Shown: positions 51,298 through 60,645, counted from the stretch's first letter. The stretch is 64,000 bases of DNA from Azoarcus indigens (GCF_004361735.1 NZ_SNVV01000013.1:32181-96180); one strand, 5' to 3'. The notes: a model not told the origin generated them from the letters alone. Numbers and translations: made by a program.

Positions 51298-51390
51298 TTT
51301 CAAGTAAAATCGCGGGCTTGGCGCGGGGGCAGATTACCCGCGAAACCCGTAAATGTAGCCAGTTGGCCCTGCACCCTCAAGTTCCGTCGC

Positions 51391-51441
51391 ATGCCGACCG
51401 GCCCGAAACCCGCATCCTGCAAGTCAGAGGAACGATCTTGA
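51391..51441 (+). CDS. Possible 16-codon leader ORF overlapping the purM start
   Basis: ATG at 51391 opens [16 protein letters not shown] and its TGA (51439-51441) overlaps the purM TTG (51438-51440) as TTGA. The arrangement would allow coupled re-initiation, which could help a weak TTG start. No ribosome site precedes it, so it may be chance. Confidence 0.25.
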   Translation: MPTGPKPASCKSEERS

Positions 51442-52496
51442 CCGCTCCGAATCCGTCCCAGCAAGTTTCCCTTTCCTACCGCGACGCCGGCGTAGACATC
51501 GACGCCGGCGACGCCCTGGTGGACCGCATCAAGCCCTTCGCCAAGCGCACCATGCGCCCGGAAGTGCTGGGCGGCATCGGCGGCTTCGGCGCGCTGTTCG
51601 AGCTGTCGAAGAAGTTCAAGGAGCCGGTGCTGGTGTCTGGCACCGATGGCGTGGGCACCAAGCTGAAGCTGGCCTTCCAGCTGAACAAGCATGACACCGT
51701 CGGCCAGGACCTGGTGGCGATGAGCGTGAACGACATCCTGGTGCAAGGCGCCGAGCCGCTGTTCTTCCTCGACTACTTCGCCTGCGGCAAGCTGGACGTG
51801 GACACCGCCGCCACTGTCGTCCAGGGCATCGCCCAGGGCTGCGAGCTGGCCGGCTGCGCGCTGATCGGCGGCGAAACCGCCGAGATGCCCAGCATGTACC
51901 CGGACGGCGAGTACGACCTCGCCGGCTTTGCGGTCGGCGCGGTGGAGAAGGCGGACATCATCGACGGCAGCCGCATCATCCCCGGCGACGTGGTCCTCGG
52001 CCTGGCCTCCAGCGGCGCCCACTCCAACGGCTACTCGCTGGTGCGCAAGATCATCGATGTCGCCAAGCCCGACCTGGATGCCGACTTCCACGGCCGCCCG
52101 CTGCGCGACGTGGTGATGGCGCCCACCCGCATCTACGTGAAGCCGCTGCTGGCGCTGATGCAGGCATTGCCGGGCGCGGTGAAGGGCATGGCCCACATCA
52201 CCGGTGGCGGCATCACCGAGAACGTGCCGCGCATCCTGCGCGACGAGTTGACCGCCCGCATCGACGCCGCCAGCTGGGCGCTGCCGCCGCTGTTCCAGTG
52301 GCTGCAGCAGGCCGGCAACGTGGACATCCAGGAGATGTACCGGGTGTTCAACTGCGGCATCGGCATGGCGGTGGTGGTGGCCGAGGCGGATGCCGACAAG
52401 GTGACCGCCCAGCTGAGCGCCGCCGGCGAGACGGTGTATCGCATCGGCCGCATCGACAAGCGCGGCGAGGGCGAAGCCCAGACCATCGTCGGCTGA
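51438..52496 (+). CDS. purM: Phosphoribosylformylglycinamidine cyclo-ligase
   Basis: A 352-residue AIR synthetase, the fifth step of purine synthesis. [20 protein letters not shown] at the N-terminus, [16 protein letters not shown] near residue 67, [20 protein letters not shown] near 95, [20 protein letters not shown] near 139 and [16 protein letters not shown] near residue 190 are conserved. The start is TTG at 51438: AGAGGA lies 7 bases upstream and the first in-frame ATG comes too late. TAAAAT at 51305-51310 is a likely -10 box, giving a leader of about 120 bases. It is followed by a strong terminator. Confidence 0.95.
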   Translation: MTAPNPSQQVSLSYRDAGVDIDAGDALVDRIKPFAKRTMRPEVLGGIGGFGALFELSKKFKEPVLVSGTDGVGTKLKLAFQLNKHDTVGQDLVAMSVNDILVQGAEPLFFLDYFACGKLDVDTAATVVQGIAQGCELAGCALIGGETAEMPSMYPDGEYDLAGFAVGAVEKADIIDGSRIIPGDVVLGLASSGAHSNGYSLVRKIIDVAKPDLDADFHGRPLRDVVMAPTRIYVKPLLALMQALPGAVKGMAHITGGGITENVPRILRDELTARIDAASWALPPLFQWLQQAGNVDIQEMYRVFNCGIGMAVVVAEADADKVTAQLSAAGETVYRIGRIDKRGEGEAQTIVG

Positions 52497-52518
52497 GGCC
52501 GGCCCGGCACCTCTCCCA

Positions 52519-52552
52519 GCCCGCGGCGCCTGATGCGCCGCGGGCTTTTTTT
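52519..52552 (+). terminator. Rho-independent terminator of purM
   Basis: GCCCGCGGCGC, a 5-base loop and GCGCCGCGGGC are followed by seven T residues, 22 bases after the purM stop. Confidence 0.96.
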
Positions 52553-52852
52553 CGTCCTGGCTTTCCGCGGCGGCGGTCCGCTTCACGGGACGGGCGATGC
52601 GGCTGCTTCAGCAATGGCCATCTGTCCGGGAGCGGAAGGTTGTGCCGCGGTGGCGGTCCGGCTGCCCAAAGCCGCGGAACCACAGCGCCGGGCGGCACTC
52701 CGAAACTGGCAGTTCGCGTGAGATGGAACGCAGAGGAAGCGCATAGCCGGCCGGCTACGATATGCAACAATCTGCACGCCTTTTTCTGTTTCAATCCTTG
52801 GCTTCCCCTGCGTTTTCACTGCTTTCCCCATTCGCTGGAATTTCCCTCCCCC
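52553..52852. other. Upstream region of the RND efflux genes
   Basis: These 300 bases hold no convincing gene. A pyrimidine-rich, less GC-rich stretch at about 52760-52850 precedes the adaptor start. No regulator gene is adjacent, and no operator-like palindrome beyond a short GCCGGCCGGC run was seen. Confidence 0.4.
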
Positions 52853-53992
52853 ATGTCGTCTCGCCGTCCCCTCGTACTCGCTCTCTGTATCGTCGGCCTG
52901 ACCGGCCTTGGCGCCTACGCCTGGTATGCCAACCGTGCGCCGGTCTCTCCCAAGGGCAGCGCTGCCGCGGCGCCGGCCGAGGCTGCGGCAGCCATCGGCG
53001 TGGAGGTGGAGGTGGTCGCCACCCAGGCGATGCCGGATGACGTCAGCGCCGTGGGCTCGCTGCTGTCCAACGAGGCGGTAGTGCTGCGGCCGGAAGTGGC
53101 CGGGCGCATCTCGGCCATCCGCTTCCGCGAGGGCACGGCGGTAAAGCAGGGCGAGGTGCTGGTGGAGCTGGATGCGGCGGTACAGCAGGCGGAACTGCAG
53201 CAGGCCAAGGCCAGCCTGTCGCTGGCGGAGGCGGACTACCGGCGCTCGGAAGACTTGTTCTCGCGCAAGTTCGTGAGCCAGAGCGCGCGGGACGAAGCTG
53301 CCTCGCGGCTGGAGGTGGCGCGCGCCACCACCGCGCTGGCGCAGGCCCGCTACGAGCGCACCCGGCTGCGTGCGCCCTTCGCCGGCGTGGTCGGCATCCG
53401 CAATGTCAGCGTCGGCGATTACGTGCAGGAAGGCGCGGCGCTGGTAAACCTCGAGGACATCAAGACGCTGAAGGTGGATTTCCGCCTACCGGAGCACTAC
53501 CTGCAGCGTATCCGCCCCGGCCAGGCAGTTGAGGTGAGCAGCGACGCGCTGCCCGGCCAGTCCTTCGCCGCCTCGGTGGATGCCATCGACCCGCTGGTGG
53601 ATGCCCAGGGCCGCTCGGTGGTGATGCGCGCCCGCCTGGCCAACGACGAGGGCCGGCTGCGGCCCGGCATGTTCGCCCGCGTGCGCCTCATCCTGCGCGA
53701 GCGGCCGTCGGTGGCGGTGGTGTCCGAACAGGCGTTGATGCCGTCTTCCAGCACGGTGCAGTACGTCTACCGGGTGGACCAGAACGTGGTGCGCCGGGTG
53801 GAGGTGGAGACCGGCAGCCGGCGCGGTGCCAAGGTGGAGATCGTGCGCGGCCTGGTGCCAGGCGACACCGTGGTCACCGCCGGCCACCAGAAGCTGCGCG
53901 ACGGCGCCACGGTGCGGGTGCTGCGGTCCGGCGGCAACGGCGCCGCCAGCGACAGCATCGCCGCGCCTTCGGCGGCCGCGGCGGCGGGCTGA
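52853..53992 (+). CDS. RND efflux periplasmic adaptor (membrane fusion protein)
   Basis: A 379-residue HlyD/AcrA-type adaptor with an N-terminal span (LVLALCIVGLTGLGAYAWYA) anchoring it in the inner membrane. VVLRPEVAGRISAIRFREGT begins the lipoyl half, a helical hairpin follows (AELQQAKASLSLAEADYRRS), and YERTRLRAPFAGVVGIRNVS near residue 165 is the returning lipoyl half. The alanine-rich tail is low in complexity. It links the pump to an outer-membrane channel. It is closest in style to the MexH/MexC-like group; substrate unknown. No strong ribosome site. It lies 11 bases before the pump gene. Confidence 0.93.
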   Translation: MSSRRPLVLALCIVGLTGLGAYAWYANRAPVSPKGSAAAAPAEAAAAIGVEVEVVATQAMPDDVSAVGSLLSNEAVVLRPEVAGRISAIRFREGTAVKQGEVLVELDAAVQQAELQQAKASLSLAEADYRRSEDLFSRKFVSQSARDEAASRLEVARATTALAQARYERTRLRAPFAGVVGIRNVSVGDYVQEGAALVNLEDIKTLKVDFRLPEHYLQRIRPGQAVEVSSDALPGQSFAASVDAIDPLVDAQGRSVVMRARLANDEGRLRPGMFARVRLILRERPSVAVVSEQALMPSSSTVQYVYRVDQNVVRRVEVETGSRRGAKVEIVRGLVPGDTVVTAGHQKLRDGATVRVLRSGGNGAASDSIAAPSAAAAAG

Positions 53993-54003
53993 GGGCGGCG
54001 GCG

Positions 54004-57000
54004 ATGGTCCTGTCCGAGATCTGCATCAAGCGGCCGGTGTTTGCCACCGTGCTGTCGCTGCTGGTGCTGCTGGTGGGCATCATGTCCTGGTCGCGGCTCA
54101 CCGTGCGGGAGTACCCGGCCATCGACGAGCCGGTGGTCACGGTGGATACCACCTACACCGGCGCCAGCGCCGAGATCGTCGAGTCCCAGGTCACCAAGCC
54201 GCTGGAGGATTCGCTGGCCGGCATCGAAGGGGTGGACGTGCTGTCCTCCATCAGCCGCCAGGAGCGCAGCCAGATCACGGTGCGCTTCCGCATCGAGCGC
54301 GACCCGGACAGTGCCGCCGCCGACGTGCGCGACCGCGTTTCCCGGGTGCGCCGCCGCCTGCCGGACGATGTGGACGAGCCGGTGATCGCCAAGGTGGAGG
54401 CGGATGCCAACCCCATCATCTGGGTCGCCTTCTCCTCCGACCGCCATTCCCCGCTGGAAGTCAGCGACTTCGCCAACCGCATCGTCAAGCCGCGGCTGCA
54501 GACCCTGCCGGGCGCGGCGGATGCCCGCCTCTATGGCGAGCGCCGCTACTCCATGCGGATCTGGGTGGACCGCGACCGCCTCGCCGCCTACGGCCTTACC
54601 CCGCAGGACGTGGAAGACGCCATCCGCAAGCAGAACGTGGAGCTGCCGGCCGGCCGCATCGAAAGCCGGCAGCGCGAGTTCTCGGTGGTGGCGCGCACCG
54701 ACCTGGCCGAGGCCGAGCAGTTCGGTGCGGTGGTGGTGCGGGAGCCGGCGACGCCGGCCGGCTACCCGGTGCGCATCCGCGACATCGGCCGGGTGGAGGT
54801 AGCGGCGGCGGACGAACGCACCTCAGTGCGCTTCATGGGCAGGCCGGCGGTGTCCATCGGTCTCATCAAGCAGTCCACCGCCAACCCGCTGGACCTCAAG
54901 CGCGGCTTGATGGAGATGCTGCCCAGGCTGGAGGAGGAACTGCCCGCCGGCATGCGCATGAACATCGCCAACGACTCCACCGTGTTCATCGAGCGCTCCA
55001 TCAAGTCGGTGTTCTCCACCATCTGGGAAGCGGTGGTGCTGGTGGCGGTGGTGTGTTTCTTCTTCCTGCGCAACTGGCGGGCGATGCTGGTGCCGCTGGT
55101 GACCATCCCGGTGTCGCTGATCGGCGCTTTTGCGCTGATGCTGGTGTTCGGCTTTTCCATCAACACGCTGACGCTGCTCGCGCTGGTGCTGGCCATCGGC
55201 CTGGTGGTGGACGACGCCATCGTGGTGCTGGAGAACATCTACCGCCATGTGGAAGAGGGTATGGAGCCGGTGGCGGCGGCCTTCCGCGGCGCCAAGGAAA
55301 TCGGCTTCGCGGTAGTGGCGATGACCGTCACCCTGGCGGCGGTGTACGCGCCGGTCGCTTTCATGACCGGCCGCACCGGCAAGCTGTTCACCGAGTTCGC
55401 GCTGACCCTGGCCGGCGCGGTCATCGTCTCCGGCTTCGTCGCGCTGACGCTGTCGCCGATGATGTGTTCCAAGCTGCTGCGCCACGAGAAGAAGCATGGC
55501 GCGGTCTATGTCGGCATCGAACGCTTCCTCGAAGGGCTGACTTCCGCCTATCGCCGCGCGCTCACCCGGGCGTTGGACTTGCGCTGGCTGGTGATGCTGG
55601 CCTTCGCAGTGGTGGCCGGCAGCTCGGTGCTGCTGCTGGGCGTGCTCAAGACCGAGCTGGCGCCGGTGGAGGACAGGGGCCGCATCCTCGCCAGCTTCTC
55701 CGGCCCCGAAGGCGCCACGGTGGATTACATGAGCCGCTACGCTGCCGAGATCGAGGCGCTGTACGCCGGCCTGCCGGAGATCTCCGGCTACATGGTCGCA
55801 GTTGGCAACCCGACCGTGTCCCAAGGCATCTCCTACGCGTCCTTCGTCGACTGGGCGGAGCGCACGCGCAAGTCCAGCGCCATCGCCGCCGAGCTGGACC
55901 CCAAGCTGCGTGCCATTCCCGGCATCCACGCCTTCCCGGTGCTGCCGGCCGCCTTCGGCCAGAGTCCGCGGGTGCGGCCGGTGGGCTTCGTCATCGTCAC
56001 CTCCGCCAGCTACGAGGAACTCAACGAATACACCGAGCGCATGCTGGACGAGATGCGCAAGAACCCCGGCTTCGTCTCGCCCGACACCGACCTCAAGCTG
56101 ACCAAGCCGGAGCTGGCGGTGGAGGTGGACCGGGACAAGGCCGCCGACCTCGGCGTGCCGGTGGACGTCATCGGCCGCACGCTGGAGACCATGCTGGGCG
56201 GCCGCCAGGTCACCCGCTACAAGAAGGACGCCGAGCAGTACGACGTGATCGTGCAGGTCGGCGCCGGCGCCCGCGCCGATCCGCGCGACATCAGCGGCAT
56301 CTTCGTGCGCGGCAAGAGCGGCGAGATGATTCCGCTCTCCAGCCTGGTGCGGGTGAACGAGACGGTGAGCCCGCGCGAGCTCAACCACTTCGGCCAGCGC
56401 CGCGCGGTCACCATCTCCGCCAACCTGGCGCCCGGCTACACCCTGGGCGAGGCGCTGGCTTACATGGAAGAGGCCGCCGCCCGCATCCTGCCCGCCGGCT
56501 ACGCCTTCGACTACGAAGGCCAGTCGCGCGAGTTCAAGACCAGCTCCGCCAGCCTGGCGCTGGCCTTCGGTCTCGCGCTCGCCTTCATCTACCTGGTGCT
56601 GGCTGCCCAGTTCGAGAGCTTCCGCGACCCTTTCATCATCATGCTCACGGTACCCTTGTCGATGACCGGTGCGCTGGGCGCGCTCTACCTCACCGGCGGT
56701 ACGCTCAATGTGTACAGCCAGATCGGCCTGGTGACGCTGGTCGGCCTCATCACCAAGCACGGCATCCTGATCGTCGAGTTCGCCAACCAGTTGCGCGAAA
56801 CCGGCACGGCGATGCGTGAGGCGGTAACCGAGGCGGCGGTGCTGAGGCTGCGGCCCATCCTGATGACCACCGGCGCCATGGTGCTGGGCGCCATCCCGCT
56901 GGCACTGGCCACCGGCGCCGGCGCCGAGAGCCGGCAGCAGATCGGTTGGGTCATCGTCGGCGGGCTGCTGCTCGGGACCTTGTTCACCTTGTTCGTTGTG

Positions 57001-57084
57001 CCCACCGTCTATACTTTATTCAAGCGCCGGGATCCCAGCCCGGCCGTAGTGCAGGTGGAGGGCAAGCTCTCCGCCCACGCTTGA
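54004..57084 (+). CDS. RND efflux pump, HAE-1 type inner-membrane permease
   Basis: A 1026-residue AcrB-family proton antiporter with twelve spans and two large periplasmic loops. IKRPVFATVLSLLVLLVGIM begins span 1, LALVLAIGLVVDDAIVVLEN near residue 388 holds the paired aspartates of the proton relay in span 4, and GLVTLVGLITKHGILIVEFA near 907 the span-10 lysine. The length is typical. Partner is the preceding adaptor; no TolC-like gene is nearby, so a channel encoded elsewhere must be used. Substrates may include drugs, dyes or organic compounds. It resembles the MexI/MdtB-like branch more than AcrB itself. Confidence 0.95.
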   Translation: MVLSEICIKRPVFATVLSLLVLLVGIMSWSRLTVREYPAIDEPVVTVDTTYTGASAEIVESQVTKPLEDSLAGIEGVDVLSSISRQERSQITVRFRIERDPDSAAADVRDRVSRVRRRLPDDVDEPVIAKVEADANPIIWVAFSSDRHSPLEVSDFANRIVKPRLQTLPGAADARLYGERRYSMRIWVDRDRLAAYGLTPQDVEDAIRKQNVELPAGRIESRQREFSVVARTDLAEAEQFGAVVVREPATPAGYPVRIRDIGRVEVAAADERTSVRFMGRPAVSIGLIKQSTANPLDLKRGLMEMLPRLEEELPAGMRMNIANDSTVFIERSIKSVFSTIWEAVVLVAVVCFFFLRNWRAMLVPLVTIPVSLIGAFALMLVFGFSINTLTLLALVLAIGLVVDDAIVVLENIYRHVEEGMEPVAAAFRGAKEIGFAVVAMTVTLAAVYAPVAFMTGRTGKLFTEFALTLAGAVIVSGFVALTLSPMMCSKLLRHEKKHGAVYVGIERFLEGLTSAYRRALTRALDLRWLVMLAFAVVAGSSVLLLGVLKTELAPVEDRGRILASFSGPEGATVDYMSRYAAEIEALYAGLPEISGYMVAVGNPTVSQGISYASFVDWAERTRKSSAIAAELDPKLRAIPGIHAFPVLPAAFGQSPRVRPVGFVIVTSASYEELNEYTERMLDEMRKNPGFVSPDTDLKLTKPELAVEVDRDKAADLGVPVDVIGRTLETMLGGRQVTRYKKDAEQYDVIVQVGAGARADPRDISGIFVRGKSGEMIPLSSLVRVNETVSPRELNHFGQRRAVTISANLAPGYTLGEALAYMEEAAARILPAGYAFDYEGQSREFKTSSASLALAFGLALAFIYLVLAAQFESFRDPFIIMLTVPLSMTGALGALYLTGGTLNVYSQIGLVTLVGLITKHGILIVEFANQLRETGTAMREAVTEAAVLRLRPILMTTGAMVLGAIPLALATGAGAESRQQIGWVIVGGLLLGTLFTLFVVPTVYTLFKRRDPSPAVVQVEGKLSAHA

Positions 57085-57118
57085 GCCCGTTGTCAGCCAG
57101 AGAAAGCTGGAGCTGCAA

Positions 57119-58693
57119 GTGATCGACACTTCGTTACGCATCTCGCCCGTCTATGACCCGGCCGTGCAAATGGTCGGGGCTGCGCGCGTGGGCGTCACTG
57201 AAACGGCGCTCACGGCGGATGTCCTGCCAGCCGGACCGAGCGCCGTCGTCGACCTCAGCGCGCAGGGCCGTCAGGCCGCAGCGCTGGAGGCAAATGCGGA
57301 ACCCGCTTCCCGCCCCGGCCTGCTCCAGGCTGCCGAGCAGGCCAGTGCCCCGGCGCCGGATGCCATGCCTACTGTTGAGGCCACGACTACCGCCCGGCTG
57401 GCGGCCGGCTCCACCGCCGGCTTATCCCCCGGGAGTGGCCTGAATGAGGTCGCCGCTCAGGCCGAGGCTGCAGCCCAGGCGGCGAATGAGCAGCCGGCGC
57501 AGCTGCAGCAGGGCTCGGCCTCGCCGAGTGCGCTGGAGCAGGCGCGGGCGGCGCTGCAGAATGCAGATGCCCAGGGCGCCAACGATGTGCTGATGCGGCC
57601 GGAAGCAGTGGAGCAGGCCGCGGCCGCCCTGAGGGTGGCGGAAACGCCCGCATCCGGGCTTGAAGCCGTCACTGCCCGTCCCCTCACGGCGGCGGATGCC
57701 ATCCAGCAAGCGAACGCAGCCGGCGCCGCCGATCCGTTGAACCAGCCCGACGCCGTGGATCCTGCGCAGCAGGCCCAGGCTGCCCAGGTCGATGCGGCCA
57801 CCCGGGAAGCCGAAACCCAGCGTACGGAAGCCGCCGCGCAGCGTGCGGAAACGGCGCAGGCTCAGGCGGAGCAGGCGGAAGCCGCGGCAAACGAGACCCA
57901 GGCCGACCGCGCGGAGGCGCTCAACCGGCAAGTCGAGGCCGACCGCGCCGACACAGCTGCCCGCGAAGCGCAACAGGCGCGAGCCGAGTCACAGGCTCAG
58001 CGGACCGAGGCCGAGCAGGCCGAGCAAGTGGTGCGCGACCGCCAGCTGCAGCAGGCGGACGCCGCAGACCGCCAAGCGGAGGCGCAACGGGCGGAAGCTG
58101 CGCTGCGTAACGACCAGCAGGAAGCGGCCGAAGAGCGCCGTATCGAGACCGAGCGGGTGCAGGAAGCCGCGCGCTCCGACCAGCTGGAGCGGACAGCCGC
58201 CGAAGAGCGCCGGCAGGATGTGCAGCGCACCGAGACTGAGGCGCGCAACAACGAGATCCAGCAGACCGCGGCCGAGACGCAGCGGGTGGAGGCCCAACGC
58301 CTCGAGGCTCAGCGCTTGGAGGCTCAGCGTAGCGAGATGCTGGCTGCCGCCGAGCAGATGCAGCGCACCGAGCCGCTGACCCGGCCCGATGTGCAACTCG
58401 CCACTGCGGTAACGCCCACCACGGCCGGTGAGCGAGCCGAAGCCTTGGCGCGTACCGCTGAAATAGAAGGCATCGCCAACGCGGCCGCTACGGCTGCTCC
58501 GGCCCAAGGAAATGCGGCCAATGCGGCCAATAGCGCCGCCAGCGGGCCTCCGGGGCTGGCCGGTGCGGCCAGGGCCGACACCCCGGCGGACGCCGCGTCC
58601 AGTGCCGGCAATCAGGCGGTGCAGCTTTATTTGCAGAACGCAGCCCTGCCTAGCGGCCAGCAGGCTTCCGCCGCGGTGCGGGTGGCGGTCTGA
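57119..58693 (+). CDS. Long alanine/glutamine/glutamate-rich helical protein
   Basis: A 524-residue protein I do not recognise. Residues 1-60 (LRISPVYDPAVQMVGAARVG, later VVDLSAQGRQAAAL) look structured; residues about 220-415 form an uninterrupted, highly charged helix of near-repeats such as QRTEAAAQRAETAQAQAEQA and ERRQDVQRTETEAR, with a period near 11; the last 100 residues are alanine-rich, ending NQAVQLYLQNAALP. No signal peptide. The start is GTG at 57119 with GGAG 7 bases upstream. It follows the RND pump by 34 bases and might be co-transcribed. It could be a structural or scaffolding protein; function unknown. Confidence 0.72.
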   Translation: MIDTSLRISPVYDPAVQMVGAARVGVTETALTADVLPAGPSAVVDLSAQGRQAAALEANAEPASRPGLLQAAEQASAPAPDAMPTVEATTTARLAAGSTAGLSPGSGLNEVAAQAEAAAQAANEQPAQLQQGSASPSALEQARAALQNADAQGANDVLMRPEAVEQAAAALRVAETPASGLEAVTARPLTAADAIQQANAAGAADPLNQPDAVDPAQQAQAAQVDAATREAETQRTEAAAQRAETAQAQAEQAEAAANETQADRAEALNRQVEADRADTAAREAQQARAESQAQRTEAEQAEQVVRDRQLQQADAADRQAEAQRAEAALRNDQQEAAEERRIETERVQEAARSDQLERTAAEERRQDVQRTETEARNNEIQQTAAETQRVEAQRLEAQRLEAQRSEMLAAAEQMQRTEPLTRPDVQLATAVTPTTAGERAEALARTAEIEGIANAAATAAPAQGNAANAANSAASGPPGLAGAARADTPADAASSAGNQAVQLYLQNAALPSGQQASAAVRVAV

Positions 58694-58745
58694 ATCCGGC
58701 GGCCGGAATCCCTGCCGCTTTCCTCTGCTTGATCCGAACCTTCAT

Positions 58746-58771
58746 GGCGCTCCCCCAGGGGGGGCGCCTTT
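58746..58771 (+). terminator. Probable terminator after the long helical gene
   Basis: GGCGCTCCCCC and GGGGGGGCGCC form a stem with one G-U pair and a tight loop, followed by TTTCGTTT. It lies 52 bases after the stop. Confidence 0.6.
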
Positions 58772-58851
58772 CGTTTGCGTTGCTGTACTGACGGATTGCC
58801 CTGCGCCAGCGGCTGCCGATAACGCTGTGGCGCACGCAAACCGCCCAGCGC

Positions 58852-59412
58852 TCAGCCGAACAGGTAGGGAAACAGCTTCTGCCGTTCGGCCGCGGTCAGC
58901 GATTCCATCCGCTGCACATTGCGCGCCGGAATGTTTTCCGGGTCCGGGAAGTGGGCCAGGGCCGCCTCCAGGCTTTCCTCGCGGATCAGGTGCAGCAGCG
59001 GCCAGGGCGAGCGATTGGTGAGGTTGCCGGCGTCGTCCCGCTCGGTCTCGGCGAACTGGTAGTCGGGGTGGAAGCTCGCCACCTGGAATTCGCCTTCCCA
59101 GCCGAATTGCTGCAGCCAGAGGTCGACCAGGTCCAGGAACTGGTTGTAGTCGTCGAAATCGGCGAGCACGTCAGGCAGCGCCATCACCGTGGTTTCCAGC
59201 TCCTTCACCGGCGTGTCGGAGAGGTGCTCCAGTTCCTTCTGCATGTCTTCCAGCACCGCCTCCTCGGTGGCGGCGGCGCTGACGTGGATGCGGATGCGGC
59301 CCTCGGCGCGGGGCCGGGCGGCGAAGGGGCAGAGGTTCTCGCCGATGACGACATCGTCCAGCCAGCGGGCGACGTCGTCGGCAACCTGGCGTTCGAAGGC
59401 GGAGCGGTCCAT
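58852..59412 (-). CDS. DUF1415 family protein
   Basis: A 186-residue cytoplasmic protein. VVIGENLCPFAARPRAEGRI near residue 21, the central FDDYNQFLDLVDLWL near 86 and VASFHPDYQFAETERDDAGN with NLTNRSPWPLLHLIREESLE near residues 111-149 agree with the DUF1415 family, whose function is unknown. A conserved cysteine and histidines could bind a metal. It starts 21 bases after miaA, so the two share a transcript. The ATG at 59412 has AAGGAAT upstream. Confidence 0.88.
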   Translation of the reverse strand: MDRSAFERQVADDVARWLDDVVIGENLCPFAARPRAEGRIRIHVSAAATEEAVLEDMQKELEHLSDTPVKELETTVMALPDVLADFDDYNQFLDLVDLWLQQFGWEGEFQVASFHPDYQFAETERDDAGNLTNRSPWPLLHLIREESLEAALAHFPDPENIPARNVQRMESLTAAERQKLFPYLFG

Positions 59413-59433
59413 GGAAATTCCTTTCTTGAGGGT

Positions 59434-60381
59434 TCAGGCGGCGAGCAGGCGCAGGGCGGTGTCTCTCACCGCGCTGGCCAGGTCGGGGCGCAGGCAGTCG
59501 AGTTCCGCCATGTCGGGCCAGTTTTCGCGGAACTGCCGCTGCCAGGTGAGCTGGCGCTTGGCGAGCTGGCGGGTGGCGGCGATGCCGGTGAAGCGCAGGG
59601 TATCGAGATCGCATTCGCCATCCAGGTAGGCCCAGGCCTGGCGGTAGCCGACGCAGCGCATCGAGGGCATGTCGGGGGTAAGCGCATAGCGTTCGCGCAG
59701 CATGGCGACTTCGGCGAGCAGGCCGCCGTCCAGCATCTGTTCGAAGCGGTCGGCAATGCGCTGGTGCAGCACGCTGCGGTCCGACGGTACCAGCGCGATC
59801 GGCAGCAGGCGGCAGGGCAGTTCGCCGGCCTCGCGCCGGGCATAACTTTCGGCTAGTGGCCGGCTGGTCAGGCGGACGATCTCCAGCGCGCGCTGGATGC
59901 GCTGCGCGTCGGTAGGTTCCAGCCGGGCGGCGGCGTCCGGATCCAGCCGCCCGAGCTCGGCATGCAGCGCCGGCCAACCGCGGGCGGCGGCTTCGGCGTC
60001 GATGGCGGCGCGCATCGCGGGGTGTGCCGGGGGCAGGTCGGACAAGCCTTCGCGCAGCGCCTTGAAGTACAGCATGGTGCCGCCGGCCAGCAAGGGAATG
60101 CGGCCGCGGGCGGTGATCTCCGCCATCAAGCGGGCGGCGTCGGCGCAGAAGCGCGCCGCGGAATAGGCCTCTTCAGGCGTGACCACGTCTATCAGATGAT
60201 GCGGGCAGCTCGCCTGCTCCGCCGCACTCGGCTTGGCGGTGCCGATGTCCATGTCGCGGTACACCAGCGCGGAGTCTACGCTGATGATCTCCACCGGCAT
60301 TTCCGTGGCCAGCGCGAGCGCGGCGGCAGTCTTGCCGCTGGCGGTGGGGCCGAGCAGGAGCAGGGCAGGGGACAGGGACAC
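59434..60381 (-). CDS. miaA: tRNA dimethylallyltransferase
   Basis: A 315-residue enzyme that adds a dimethylallyl group to A37 of tRNAs reading UNN codons. The P-loop [18 protein letters not shown] is at residue 8, [20 protein letters not shown] near 33, [19 protein letters not shown] near 61, [20 protein letters not shown] near 96 and [16 protein letters not shown] near residue 240. The length fits the family. The start is GTG at 60379-60381, without a clear ribosome site. The mutL and hfq neighbours seen in many bacteria are absent; DUF1415 follows instead. Confidence 0.95.
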   Translation of the reverse strand: MSLSPALLLLGPTASGKTAAALALATEMPVEIISVDSALVYRDMDIGTAKPSAAEQASCPHHLIDVVTPEEAYSAARFCADAARLMAEITARGRIPLLAGGTMLYFKALREGLSDLPPAHPAMRAAIDAEAAARGWPALHAELGRLDPDAAARLEPTDAQRIQRALEIVRLTSRPLAESYARREAGELPCRLLPIALVPSDRSVLHQRIADRFEQMLDGGLLAEVAMLRERYALTPDMPSMRCVGYRQAWAYLDGECDLDTLRFTGIAATRQLAKRQLTWQRQFRENWPDMAELDCLRPDLASAVRDTALRLLAA

Positions 60382-60437
60382 GGCGGTGGGGAAAAAGCGG
60401 AATTACTGCACAGAGCGGGGCGCAATTATGGCGGTTT

Positions 60438-60472
60438 GCGCCGAGGCTGTCAGCGTTTGACGACCTCGGCGC
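60438..60472. other. Long hairpin upstream of miaA
   Basis: GCGCCGAGG and CCTCGGCGC enclose a smaller GTCA/TGAC stem, giving a two-part hairpin of 35 bases between the divergent miaA and chemoreceptor genes. There is no T tract on either strand. It could be a regulatory leader structure or a small RNA element. Confidence 0.4.
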
Positions 60473-60645
60473 GTTGTTGCGAAGGTGGCTGGACGGCGAT
60501 GCGTTTTATTTCTTTAGACATAGTTAAATTCGCACGAGAGTTATGCCGATATTGAGCCAAGATGAAGGAAGTTGAGCTGTTCCGGAGAGGATGGCGCGAG
60601 ATGGTCTGCTGGTAGAACGAAAGATCAACTGATGAGGAGAAGGGA
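60473..60645. other. AT-richer intergenic patch before the first chemoreceptor gene
   Basis: Base composition drops clearly below that of the surrounding genes (for example TTTTATTTCTTTAGACATAG near 60504-60523), and the first part of the chemoreceptor gene shares this. It contains the sigma-28-like promoter. Confidence 0.5.
60525..60552 (+). promoter_or_regulatory. Sigma-28 (FliA)-type promoter of the first chemoreceptor gene
   Basis: TAAA (60525-60528), a 16-base spacer and GCCGATAT (60545-60552) approximate the flagellar sigma consensus TAAA-N15-GCCGATAA, one base too long in spacing and with one mismatch. Chemoreceptor genes are typical FliA targets. Confidence 0.65.

Noticed and set aside
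58815..58822. GCCGATAA, possible sigma-28 -10 box
   Set aside because: No TAAA 15 bases upstream, and it does not face a nearby gene in the right direction.
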